From: Hondaea fermentalgiana
Taxonomy: Eukaryota > Sar > Bigyra > Thraustochytrida > Thraustochytriidae
Direction: 5' to 3'
Assembly (NCBI GenBank): GCA_014084085.1
Contig: NPFB01000027.1
Coordinates: 308,208-361,718 of the forward strand
DNA length: 53,511 bases
A model generated the notes under the pieces. The model searched no databases and had not been told where the DNA came from. It was given only the letters and a program-made list of their open reading frames with translations. Positions 9,810 to 18,475 of the stretch are shown one piece after another. Both the position numbers and the translations under genes were made by a program. How positions within the stretch are numbered: position 1 is the stretch's first letter; each line of letters opens with the position of its first letter.

Positions 9810-10571
9810 ATGTCGGACGAGGACAAGGCGATGGCGCGCGAGCAGCTTGCTGCGGAAATGCAGAAGCAGCAGATGATGGCCGGCATTGAGCAGCAGCAGG
9901 CCTACATGGAGCGCGCCATGGCCAAGAACGTAATGAAGACCCTGCAGCATGTGGAAGACCAGATGGACGAGGACATTAATCGTCTGAGCCGCATGGAAGA
10001 CATGAAGGAGAGCGAACTGGACGAGATGCGCGACCGAAGACTGCAGGCAATGCGCAAGCAAGCCGAGAAGCGTGCCGACTGGGTTGCCCAGGGCCACGGC
10101 ACCTATCGCGAGGTCAACGACGAGGGAGAATTCTTCAAGGACGTCAAGGGTAGCGAGCGCGTTGTGATCCACTTTTATAGACCGGCAACGCGCCGCTGCA
10201 ACATTATTGATCGCCACCTGGGCGATCTTGCGGTCAAGCATGTCGAGACCAAGTTTCTCAAGGTGAATGCGGAGAAGAGCCCCTTTTTGGTCGAGCGGCT
10301 CAAAATCTGGATGATGCCTTCCATCGTCATTGCCATCAAGGGCAAGACCGAGCACACCATTACCGGATTCGACGAATTTGGTGGTATTGACGACTTTAGC
10401 ACGGAAATGTGCGCCTTCGTCCTCGGTCGACATGGTGGCATCTTCCACGACGGTACTCCGCCCGAGGACCCTACGAGCTCGAACAAGCAGGTTTCGCGCT
10501 ACGAAAAGTCCGAGAAGTCGATCCGCAGTAAGACCGCCAACCTCGACGAGGATGACGACTGGTGGGACTAA
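9810..10571 (+). CDS. TXNDC9: Thioredoxin-domain protein 9 / phosducin-like CCT co-factor
   Basis: The 253-residue product begins with a Gln/Glu/Met-rich helix (about 1-95), followed by a thioredoxin fold (ERVVIHFYRPATRRCNIIDRHL, then HVETKFLKVNAEKSPFLVERLKIWMMPSIVIAIKGK). These are the conserved TXNDC9/APACD/PLP3 blocks. The thioredoxin CxxC is replaced by TRRCNI with a single Cys130, so redox activity is not expected. Members bind the CCT chaperonin and modulate actin and tubulin folding. It ends in an acidic EDDDWWD tail. The length matches the family (about 225-260) and there is no intron. The start is the first ATG, giving MSDEDKAMAREQLAAE. The gene lies on the same strand as the oxidase 700 bp upstream, with no sign of co-regulation. 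Confidence 0.92.
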   Translation: MSDEDKAMAREQLAAEMQKQQMMAGIEQQQAYMERAMAKNVMKTLQHVEDQMDEDINRLSRMEDMKESELDEMRDRRLQAMRKQAEKRADWVAQGHGTYREVNDEGEFFKDVKGSERVVIHFYRPATRRCNIIDRHLGDLAVKHVETKFLKVNAEKSPFLVERLKIWMMPSIVIAIKGKTEHTITGFDEFGGIDDFSTEMCAFVLGRHGGIFHDGTPPEDPTSSNKQVSRYEKSEKSIRSKTANLDEDDDWWD

Positions 10572-10946
10572 ATATTGAACAAGCGAGCGAGCGGACTTCA
10601 CAACCATTGTCTCTTGTTTCGTTTGCATGTCGCAACGAAGCGAGGCGCACGGCTTCGCACATGCAACATTAGTTTCCCATTAGCGTCGACAGCAAAAGGG
10701 GCAAGGGCCGGATCATGAGTCAATTATCACATCTTTACACATTTGTTTGTTTGCATCCATTTCACAATCCTGGCGTGGCCCGCCTTTATACGTGGTACAA
10801 AGAACACATCACCGAGGCACTGCATAATCGCTGATTAGTAGGCCCAGGGTACATCCTTATTAATCATCATCATCACCTTGTGTTTACTTCCACTCTTGTT
10901 TTCTTTCCTTCTTTTCCTGGTGTGCAGCTTGTCACGACAATTTATC
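10572..10946. other. Convergent 3' intergenic region
   Basis: 375 bp between TXNDC9 (+) and the zinc-finger gene (-). It is AT-richer than its neighbours and shows no conserved frame or repeat. Confidence 0.5.
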
Positions 10947-12041
10947 TCAGACAGGACGGCCATTAGCAGGGGAGCGAGCACCGAGTTGCGCAACTTGATG
11001 AAGCATACTATTTCGCTTGATACGCTCCCGCAAGCTCGCGTGTAGATTTGCAACGCGTTCCTCAAAAATATCCCCACGCGTGATGACGGGTCGCCGTTTG
11101 GTACTGGCGATCAAAGGACTGCTCTCCATGATGGTTTCATCGCTTTCGACGCCCGGAACGAAACGCGCTGTCTTTCGGCGAATCTGTAATCGCGCGCGCG
11201 AGACGGCCTCCGACGCGGCGTCGGGAATAAGGGCTGGAGCATATTGATCAATGGCCTGCTCAATTGTCAAGCGTGGGTGCTGAATTTCGTGGCCGAGAAC
11301 GTGGACTCGTTTGAAACTCTTGTAGCGCACAGCGCTCTCTTGGAGCGGACTGCGCGCTCGGCGAAAATCATCCGGGACACTGAGTCTGCGACGCAACATA
11401 TAATGTGCTTTGCGCAGGATGCGCTGGAACGTGGACATTTCCTTGAGGGCTCGCGCGCGCGCCTCGGCCTCAGCACGGGGGTCATACTCGATCTCGCTCA
11501 AATATGCGGATGTGAGGCCCCGTTGCAAGGCATTCCGCCGCCGAGCCGCCTCTTGGTCCACAGCCTGTGCCTGGTACATGTTTTTGAAGATGCGCCGCCT
11601 CAGATCTGCTGCATTTGGCGGACCCTTTTTCGCTGCGTCGACACAAGTCTGACAGGGTCCAACCCTCCAGTCAAGGATGCAGCGACAGAACGTGAGATTC
11701 TCGTCCTCGTCTCTGACTTCATCTTCTCGTGTGGTCTCGGGATGGTCAGGTGCTTGTTCCGCGCTGCCGCGCGTTGTTGCGTCGTTGTGACCACCTCCAA
11801 ATTGCTCTACAGTCCAAAGTGGGCCTACGCGGCTACGTATGGCCACGTCGCGCTGTAGACCATCTTGGACTGCTGCGATCTTGGCTCTGAGTTGCGTGCG
11901 TCGCGCATCTCTGCGGTCGCAGTCCTCGCCTAGCGCCTGCTTGAAGAGCAACTCGAGGTGCTCGCGCCCGCGTTCGTGCTCGGCGAGCGCGGTCTTTCCT
12001 GAAAAGTCGCGCACGCAGACCCAGCACACATTCTCCCGCAT
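10947..12041 (-). CDS. C2H2 zinc-finger protein of unknown function
   Basis: The 364-residue product carries one N-terminal zinc finger, C6-x2-C9-x12-H22-x5-H28, the spacing of JAZ/U1-type fingers that often bind RNA or double-stranded nucleic acid. A second cysteine cluster (CRCILDWRVGPCQTC) lies near residue 125 and may form another metal site. The rest is Arg/Ala/Glu-rich and helical. The middle (RRIFKNMYQAQAVDQEAARRRNALQRG, then FQRILRKAHYMLRRRLSVPDDFRRARSPLQ) looks like real coding sequence rather than a shadow frame. I do not recognise the family. The frame stays open upstream to 12146, but the Met at 12041 starts directly before the finger and is preferred. It is transcribed divergently from the genes to its right. 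Confidence 0.7.
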   Translation of the reverse strand: MRENVCWVCVRDFSGKTALAEHERGREHLELLFKQALGEDCDRRDARRTQLRAKIAAVQDGLQRDVAIRSRVGPLWTVEQFGGGHNDATTRGSAEQAPDHPETTREDEVRDEDENLTFCRCILDWRVGPCQTCVDAAKKGPPNAADLRRRIFKNMYQAQAVDQEAARRRNALQRGLTSAYLSEIEYDPRAEAEARARALKEMSTFQRILRKAHYMLRRRLSVPDDFRRARSPLQESAVRYKSFKRVHVLGHEIQHPRLTIEQAIDQYAPALIPDAASEAVSRARLQIRRKTARFVPGVESDETIMESSPLIASTKRRPVITRGDIFEERVANLHASLRERIKRNSMLHQVAQLGARSPANGRPV

Positions 12042-12495
12042 CTCCGAGCGCCCACGGCCTCGACGCCAAGCGCACGTGCGCGCCGGCGCAGACGCAGACG
12101 CTAGAACGCACTGGCAGCCAGCGCCAGGTCTTCGAGTTTGGCGCATATCCGTTCACAGGCAGGCACGCCGCGGCAGGGGTGGCCTCTACATTCCGGACCC
12201 GGCAGCAGCACCGCCTTAAAACTAGAGACCTTTTGCCGATCTCATCAGGCAGGCAGGCAGGCAGGCTTAGCTGCACTGCTTGCTACCATGTGCTTGTGAA
12301 TCTTGGTTCTCGCGAGAGTCTATCTTTTGACGTGGAGCCAAGGCTAGTGACAGTGAGTCCGATGATTGAGTGCTTGCTCGCTTGCTAGCTAGCCAGCTTG
12401 CTTGCTTGCTTGTTCGCTTGCTTGTCCGATGGTCGGGCGTCGATACGACCAACGAATTTTGACCACAGCTATGCAATGCAGCTGTCTCCTCGATC
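12042..12495. other. Promoter-side intergenic region with AGGC and GCTT tracts
   Basis: Upstream of the zinc-finger gene. A CACGTG site is at 12073-12078. Tandem AGGC tract at about 12247-12266 and an imperfect GCTTGC-rich run at about 12370-12424. No supported gene. Confidence 0.5.
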
Positions 12496-12864
12496 ATGGT
12501 GGATGTGGCTGTGGCTGGCGAGGGCTCAACAACTCAGCTTTGGTTTGCATCTGCTGGCTGTCGAGGCCCCGAGTCTTCATATCTCACAGTCAAGCCGCGC
12601 TGTGCTGTGCTGTTTGTTGCCGTAACAATCATCCTCCTCCTCATCGTGGCCATCATCGCGTTCAGCCAAGGTTCTAGCGAGTCCACAGGGCTCGTGTTAT
12701 CCTCGCTGCCGGCAGGCCCAAGACCCTCCCCAAATCCACCCGCGACGCCTCTGCAGGCCGCGCTCTCGCCGTCGCCGTCGCCGTCGCCTGCGTTGGCTCT
12801 CCTCATTCACCATCGCTCAACGCGCAGCGCCTTGCTCGCATCGCCTGGGCCTACCAACACGTAA
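12496..12864 (+). CDS. Possible small single-pass membrane protein, or first exon of one
   Basis: An ATG-initiated 122-residue frame has a well-formed hydrophobic segment (about residues 36-58, CAVLFVAVTIILLLIVAIIAF) preceded by Lys-Pro-Arg and followed by a Ser/Pro-rich region. That is a plausible type II signal-anchor topology. The frame ends at a TAA that lies inside GTAAAT, a possible splice donor, so it could be a 5' exon, but I found no matching downstream exon. No family is recognised and the Pro/Ser-rich tail is low complexity. Treat it as a weak candidate; it could be part of the CDPK promoter region. Confidence 0.25.
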   Translation: MVDVAVAGEGSTTQLWFASAGCRGPESSYLTVKPRCAVLFVAVTIILLLIVAIIAFSQGSSESTGLVLSSLPAGPRPSPNPPATPLQAALSPSPSPSPALALLIHHRSTRSALLASPGPTNT

Positions 12865-13436
12865 ATCTGCGCGCAAGCGTTCATTCCCGCGGCGGCACGG
12901 CGGTCCCCCTGCCCCGCTCGCGGCGACCGGCTGCGCCGCGACCGCGCCGCGCGCAGGTCGGCGTCCTCGGCCGCGCGCGTGCAGCTTGAGCGCGGGTCCC
13001 GGTCCCGTGCTCGGGCGGCGACTTGGGCGCGGCTCGGCAGGCAGGACGAGGCGGGATGCCTCGATGTGAATGCAGTATACTACGTACACCGCACAATCGA
13101 ACAAGCACACTGGAAATGGGAGCGAAAGAGTTGCAGGCCCTGTGGCGCACAGTGGCCAAAGCGGGCAGCGCGGGCCCGTCGACGCGGCAAGTGGAGCAAA
13201 GGGAAAGGCCGACTTGCGCGCGCGGAGGGCGACTGTAGCGAGTGGGTCGGCGGCCTCGGCGAGGCGAGGGATAGAGAGCAAGAAGCAAACACCCAAACAA
13301 ACAAACAAACAAACAAACATCCAGAGCGGGAGTCGCATCCCGCGGCGCGGCGGAGCGTGCGCGGCGAGCGGCGGGCGGGCGGCGGCGGCGGCGCGCGGGA
13401 GGCGCAGGCGGAGGAGCGCGCGGAGAGGCGCGCGCG
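12865..13436. other. GC-rich 5' region of the CDPK gene
   Basis: No gene supported. It includes a CAAA tetranucleotide tract at about 13292-13319, probably in the 5' UTR, and a very GC-rich stretch immediately before the CDPK ATG. Confidence 0.5.
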
Positions 13437-15611
13437 ATGGGGTGCACGCGGTCGAAGCTCGTGAAGGGCGCGCGGGATGAGCCGCTCGGGGGAGGAGGCA
13501 GAGCGGGCAAGGACGGCAAGCGCGACGCCGCCGACGAGGCGAAGCGCAGAAAGGTCAGGTCCGGGTCGCTGACGGGAGAAGCCATGTACCAGCGGGAGCT
13601 GTCCACGCTCAATGAGGCCATGGTGCAGCTGCACCTGAACGAGGACATCCGCAAGGTCTACGACGGCCTCCAGCACCCGAAGCGCAAGAAGGCCGCAGCC
13701 CCGGCTGGGAGCGCAGGCGCCTCCGAAGAGGACGGCTGGCTCGGCTCGGGGAACTGGGGCCAGGTCCGCGTCGTGACGCGCCGCGACGACAAACGCAAGT
13801 TTGCCTGCAAGATCTTGCGCCTGTCCAAAAACATGACCCCGCACAGGCGACAGGAACTCCTCGACGAGATCCTCGTGCTCTCCAAGCTCGACCATCCGCA
13901 CATTGCCAAGCTTTACGAAACGTACGAGGAAGAAGGCCTCAATCTCTATCTTATCATGGAACTTCTCGAAGGCGGAGAGCTTTTCAAGCGTCTCACCGTG
14001 GACTCGCACAAGGGCCGCTTCACCGAGGTTGACGCCCGCAATACCACGCGGCAAATGGTGAGTGCTATCGCCTATCTGCATTCACGCGGCATCGTGCACC
14101 GGGATTTAAAGCTGGAGAATTTCGTCTACCGCGAGCAAGGCGGCTCTGACCTCGTCCTCATCGACTTTGGACTCTCGGTCAAGTACAAGTCCTCGGGTCG
14201 CGCCACAGACCAGATGCACGACATTGTCGGCTCCTCGTACTACATTGCGCCAGAGGTCTTGAAGAAGAACTATGGCGTCGAGTGTGACATCTGGTCCCTC
14301 GGCGTCATTGTTTACATGCTTCTGTCCGGCACGCCTCCCTTCAAGGGCGAAACCGAGCAGAAAATCATGGCCTCGGCGCTGCGCGGTGTCTACTCCATGT
14401 CTCGTCCAGTCTGGAAGACGCTCACGGAGGAGGCCAAGGACTTTGTGCGCAAATGCCTTGTCATCAACGTCAAGCGGCGCATGACGGCGCGTGACGCGCT
14501 CGACCACCCTTGGTTTCGCATGGAGCTCGCCAACGACGCCTCCGAGGCCGAGGCGAGCTCGATCTCGAGCGACTCGTCATCCACGATTGTCAACGACGGT
14601 ATCATCAAAAACCTTCGTCAGTACGCGCATCAGGCCAGCTTCACGCGCATCGCCTTGCAGGCAGTCTCGTACGAGCTCTCCCGCGACGACATCAAGGACC
14701 TAGAGAATGCTTTCAAAGTTCTCGATCGAGATGGCGACGGCTACATTACCTCGGAAGAGCTCCAGCAAGAGCTCACTAGTCACAACAAGATGAGCAACTC
14801 GGAATGCCATGAAATTTTTCAGGCGATGGACTTTGATCGCACCGGCAAAGTTCACTTTAACGAGTTTGTCGCTGCGGCGCTCAGTCTCAGCTTTGATCAT
14901 GACGAGACAATTTTGCAACACGCGTTTTCCCGCCTGGATCTCGACAACGACGGTTTAGTCGACGTGGAGCAGATTCGTAGCCGCTTTGGCTCGCATCTCA
15001 AGGATGAGGATGGAAAGTACGCTTCCAAGGTGCTTGAAGAGGTTATCAAGCGCAATAGCATGCGGGGCCTTGACGGTAAGATCACGATCAAGGACTTTAT
15101 GGCTATCGTTCGCGAGGGTCACGACGACGAAATTGCGCAGGTGCCATCAAGATCCATGGATCTTTCGGAACTTGGCATGGATGCCGATGCTGATGGCATG
15201 TCTCTGCACTCCGAAGGCGCCGACCTGACTGAAGTTGATGATTCTTCTCATGACGGCCTCGACGACTCGCAGCGAAGTCTTACGACCGGGGCACTCGTTT
15301 CTCATGTGTCCAATGAAAATACAATCGATGCTGATGATGAAGGCACTGTCAACAATATCAATAACAACAACAACAACAACAGCAATAACAGCATTAACAC
15401 GGACAACAACAATAACAACGGTAGGGGAACAGTCGGTGCAGAGAATGCGACGACAGGCTCTGTGGATCCAACATCACCACCGAAAGTGCCAACGCAAGCT
15501 GGTGAAACTACCTCATCCGGGGATCCGGTAGCGCCTCAGCGGCTCAAGAGCGTAGAGCCCCCGGCCCGTACTGAGTCTATCGAGCCCGAGACCCCTCCTC
15601 AAACCAGATGA
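13437..15611 (+). CDS. Calcium-dependent protein kinase (CDPK)
   Basis: The 724-residue protein starts MGCTRSKL: Gly2 for N-myristoylation and Cys3 for palmitoylation predict membrane attachment. The Ser/Thr kinase domain covers about 97-362, with glycine loop GSGNWGQV 103-110, catalytic Lys125, HRDLKLEN 221-228 and DFG 243-245 followed by APE in SYYIAPEV. A junction helix and four EF-hand positions follow. Loops at 430-441 (DRDGDGYITSEE), 465-476 (DFDRTGKVHFNE) and 501-512 (DLDNDGLVDVEQ) look competent. The fourth, near 542-553, has lost ligands at positions 1 and 3. The C-terminal 170 residues are acidic and disordered with an Asn-rich tract (about 640-662). CDPKs couple Ca2+ rises directly to phosphorylation and occur in plants, alveolates and some stramenopiles, not animals or fungi. 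No introns. Confidence 0.92.
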   Translation: MGCTRSKLVKGARDEPLGGGGRAGKDGKRDAADEAKRRKVRSGSLTGEAMYQRELSTLNEAMVQLHLNEDIRKVYDGLQHPKRKKAAAPAGSAGASEEDGWLGSGNWGQVRVVTRRDDKRKFACKILRLSKNMTPHRRQELLDEILVLSKLDHPHIAKLYETYEEEGLNLYLIMELLEGGELFKRLTVDSHKGRFTEVDARNTTRQMVSAIAYLHSRGIVHRDLKLENFVYREQGGSDLVLIDFGLSVKYKSSGRATDQMHDIVGSSYYIAPEVLKKNYGVECDIWSLGVIVYMLLSGTPPFKGETEQKIMASALRGVYSMSRPVWKTLTEEAKDFVRKCLVINVKRRMTARDALDHPWFRMELANDASEAEASSISSDSSSTIVNDGIIKNLRQYAHQASFTRIALQAVSYELSRDDIKDLENAFKVLDRDGDGYITSEELQQELTSHNKMSNSECHEIFQAMDFDRTGKVHFNEFVAAALSLSFDHDETILQHAFSRLDLDNDGLVDVEQIRSRFGSHLKDEDGKYASKVLEEVIKRNSMRGLDGKITIKDFMAIVREGHDDEIAQVPSRSMDLSELGMDADADGMSLHSEGADLTEVDDSSHDGLDDSQRSLTTGALVSHVSNENTIDADDEGTVNNINNNNNNNSNNSINTDNNNNNGRGTVGAENATTGSVDPTSPPKVPTQAGETTSSGDPVAPQRLKSVEPPARTESIEPETPPQTR
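15350..15420 (+). repeat. AAC/AAT triplet repeat (poly-Asn) in CDPK tail
   Basis: A run of AAC and AAT codons broken by a few Ser, Ile and Thr codons encodes an Asn-rich stretch in the disordered C-terminal extension. Confidence 0.85.
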
Positions 15612-16043
15612 GCAAGGCCAGGCTGCCCTGAGGACGCCGTTGTCTCTTGCTTTGACCTGTCTGTCACGGGGTGAATCATGTACGATGTGGCGAGGTTCCA
15701 GTACGGCCTGCCGCACGCATTCTCGGCCTCCTCATTTCTCGCACCCGCGCCCTCACCTGCACGTACCGATTGCACCAACTGTGCATGAGATCTGTGCGTG
15801 ATATGTTCCTTCCCCCTTTCGATGCCCGCGCTAGATTTCGCGCGTGGCGTTGTGTCAAAAGTGTAATTTTCAAATCTCTAACTCTTGTTCAAATTTTTCT
15901 TCGGTTCGAGTCTCAGCACTGCGCACGCAAGAGACTGAGACTGTTCCGGTCTGGTCAAAGTTCAGTCGGTCCGGTCATCGGCGCTGCTGCTGCTGCTGAG
16001 CGATCCCGTGCCAAGCTGTGTAGCGAGAGTCAGCTTTGGAAGT
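15612..16043. other. Intergenic between CDPK and BTB/kelch-like gene
   Basis: 432 bp. A GCTGCT triplet run lies at about 15981-15997 shortly before the next gene. No gene supported. Confidence 0.5.
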
Positions 16044-18206
16044 ATGCCGAAGCGCAAGGCACTATCCAAAGATGAGGTGGACGATTTGATCAATGACCTT
16101 CGCAAGGCGAGAGCGCGCCATGAGCCTGATGTTGCAAAGCCCGGAGAATTTGTTCTCGCTGCGCCATCAACCACAAAAGATGTCCGTCAATCCACTTCCA
16201 CATCAGCAGACATGGTAGCGGGGAAATTCTGGCCGCACATGCCCTTAACGGCAGCTCTGGCCGACGATGGCGAGCGTCCGTTCTCAATTGTCGTCTCAGA
16301 TGCCTTACAGATTCAGGTCCCGAGTATGATGGGCGCTCTCCAATCGGACGCAATCGCGGACGCTCTTTCGCGAGGCGACTCTTTGCTTCGAATCCCCGAC
16401 GCCTCCATCAGTGCAGCTGCTCTTACCCAAGTACATGCCCACCTTTACGGGCGCGACATTGCGTGTGCAAGTTTTCAAGACGCGGTCGACCTATTGCGCG
16501 CAGCGCAAACTCTTCGGATGCACTTCCTCGGCACTGCCGCTCTCGGCAGCGTTCGCCTGTTAACTAAACCAGAAAATGCACTCGAGGCGCTCAATTGGAT
16601 TCAACGCTTTGGAACCGGCGAAGAACTCGAACAGTGCAGAGTGTACGTGGTACGAAATCTCGACGCAGTCAGCCGGACCGAGCAATGGTGCCGGCTTTCG
16701 TGGACCGAGATTGAAGCGTGGGTGCACGAAGCACGCGCAGGGTCTACGCCTACTGCACAAATCCTGCACTGCTTTTTGCGATGGATTTGCAACACCTCGC
16801 GAAAATTTGAAAAAGAGGAAGTCAGCGCCCTGCTATGCGCGCTCCCCGTGAGCAGTACGGACCGGCCTCGTCTGACATCCATTTTCGCCAAGATGTATCA
16901 AGCAGTTCAAAATTCGCCAAAATCGATCGTGGAGCGCCTGGCGCTTGTTAAAAAGTGCATGGAACGGACCACTACTTCTTGGAGCTTTCTTGTCGACGTA
17001 GCCTTGCGTCAGAACCGCAAACTGCTCTTGACTTCGAAATTGTGGAAACCCATTCAAACACTTCATGTGCCGCTCTTGGGGTTGTCGCTCATTGCGCACG
17101 AGCACAGTTTCTTCACGTTTGGTGGAATGCAAGAGTCGCGAGGGCCTGCTGGCGCGACGGCGTTTCCCCGCGTACAGATGGGAGATCTCTTTCCAGCGCT
17201 CGCCCATCGTACAGCATGGCCCATTTCATCTGGCTCGATGTCCCTTGATTCCCGACTGCGGCCGACGTGGCCATCGCAGGTTCGAGAGCAAGATGCTGGG
17301 CATCACCGACTTGTGTCCTCGCAGCGGCAGGACTTGCGCATCGTCGACGCAGCCACAACCGTCGCACAGCATCATTTTGGTGTCGTGGCGGGCGGGTGTG
17401 ATGCTGAGACAGGCAAAACGCTAGCCTCCGTCTCAGCTTTTATTCTCGACACCAAAGAGTGGGTCAATCTTCCGCCTCTGCCACGCCCTCGAGTTGCGGC
17501 TTGCGCGGGCTGGCTGTGTCTGCAGCGGAATCGTTCCTATGTGCTTGTGATCACGGCAGGCTGTGACGAGACAGGTCATGCTGATGCAAGTACGCTGGGT
17601 CTCGAATTTACTTGTACAATTGAAGACTCCAAAGCGGTTTGGAGCTGGGCAACAGAGTGGAGATCCTGTTCAACTCTCGCCGAGGCAAGGTTTGCGGCCG
17701 GGACTTGTGTTATCGCTCAAGACACAATGGTTATTGTCGGGGGCCTCGCATCAAATGCGAGCGAAACTCTGGCTTCTGTGGAGATCCTCCGTGTGCCTGA
17801 GCATGTGAAAAGCTTCGAGGACCTAGCTTTGATTAAGTGGGCCAAGTCAACGCCGCTTCCTGCTCCACTACACTCGATGGGCGTCTTTGGCATTTCAGGT
17901 CCTGATGAACAATGTCGCATTATTGTCGCGGGTGGACGCAGTTCTTCAGGCAAGGACCTTGCGGACGTGATGCAATTCTGTCTTGAAGCAGATTCTGCAT
18001 CCGGTTGGCAGCGCATGCCTCTGGAATTACCCGAATGTCGCAGTTCCTTTGGCTATACGATTGTCGATGCTGGAGCCGAGCTCTGTCTGCTAGTAGCGGG
18101 CGGCGTGTCGGGCAGTCGCGTGCTTGATTCCGTCATTGCTCTCGTGCTCGATTTTCGCACAACGATCACAACCCCGACCACGACCATGACGCCAAAGAAA
18201 TATTGA
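16044..18206 (+). CDS. BTB/BACK and kelch-repeat-like protein
   Basis: The 720-residue product starts MPKRKALSKDEVDDLI at the first in-frame ATG. Residues about 80-190 look like a BTB/POZ fold (FSIVVSDALQIQVPSMMGAL, DSLLRIPDASISAAALTQVHAHLYGRDI, DLLRAAQTLRMHFLGTAAL), followed by a BACK-like helical region to about 300. The C-terminal half has beta-propeller kelch-type units (FGVVAGGCDAET, WVNLPPLPRPRVAACAG, MVIVGGLAS, RIIVAGGRSSS, LLVAGGVSGSRVLDS) with the GG and W/P spacing of kelch repeats. BTB-kelch proteins usually serve as Cullin-3 substrate adaptors. That role is family knowledge; the BTB is divergent and Cullin binding is unproven. The organisation is otherwise ordinary, without introns. 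Confidence 0.7.
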   Translation: MPKRKALSKDEVDDLINDLRKARARHEPDVAKPGEFVLAAPSTTKDVRQSTSTSADMVAGKFWPHMPLTAALADDGERPFSIVVSDALQIQVPSMMGALQSDAIADALSRGDSLLRIPDASISAAALTQVHAHLYGRDIACASFQDAVDLLRAAQTLRMHFLGTAALGSVRLLTKPENALEALNWIQRFGTGEELEQCRVYVVRNLDAVSRTEQWCRLSWTEIEAWVHEARAGSTPTAQILHCFLRWICNTSRKFEKEEVSALLCALPVSSTDRPRLTSIFAKMYQAVQNSPKSIVERLALVKKCMERTTTSWSFLVDVALRQNRKLLLTSKLWKPIQTLHVPLLGLSLIAHEHSFFTFGGMQESRGPAGATAFPRVQMGDLFPALAHRTAWPISSGSMSLDSRLRPTWPSQVREQDAGHHRLVSSQRQDLRIVDAATTVAQHHFGVVAGGCDAETGKTLASVSAFILDTKEWVNLPPLPRPRVAACAGWLCLQRNRSYVLVITAGCDETGHADASTLGLEFTCTIEDSKAVWSWATEWRSCSTLAEARFAAGTCVIAQDTMVIVGGLASNASETLASVEILRVPEHVKSFEDLALIKWAKSTPLPAPLHSMGVFGISGPDEQCRIIVAGGRSSSGKDLADVMQFCLEADSASGWQRMPLELPECRSSFGYTIVDAGAELCLLVAGGVSGSRVLDSVIALVLDFRTTITTPTTTMTPKKY

Positions 18207-18475
18207 TTCGATCCCTCGTCCTGCTTTGTTTTTTTTTCTTTTGTTTTTTCTGGCATAGCCTAATGTGGGAAGGAAACCTTACTATACTTATCCGGTACGA
18301 TGGTGTGTGCTCAGCAGCTTCAATCATTGCTTGTAATTGAAACACTACCTAGCGTCGCGGCCGCTGACGACGCGCTCGGAAGCCAAAACAGCAAGAGCAA
18401 CTTCGGCATGCCAAGACTTGCAGACCAATCTGCAGGGGGAGAGGCTGGCTCAGGCCTGACGGTTGAGGTCGCGCA
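18207..18475. other. Short intergenic region
   Basis: Contains a T-rich run at about 18227-18250 after the kelch gene stop, possibly its 3' end region. Nothing else supported. Confidence 0.4.

Noticed and set aside
13080..14081. 333-residue minus-strand open frame
   Set aside because: Antisense to the CDPK kinase domain and its GC-rich 5' region.
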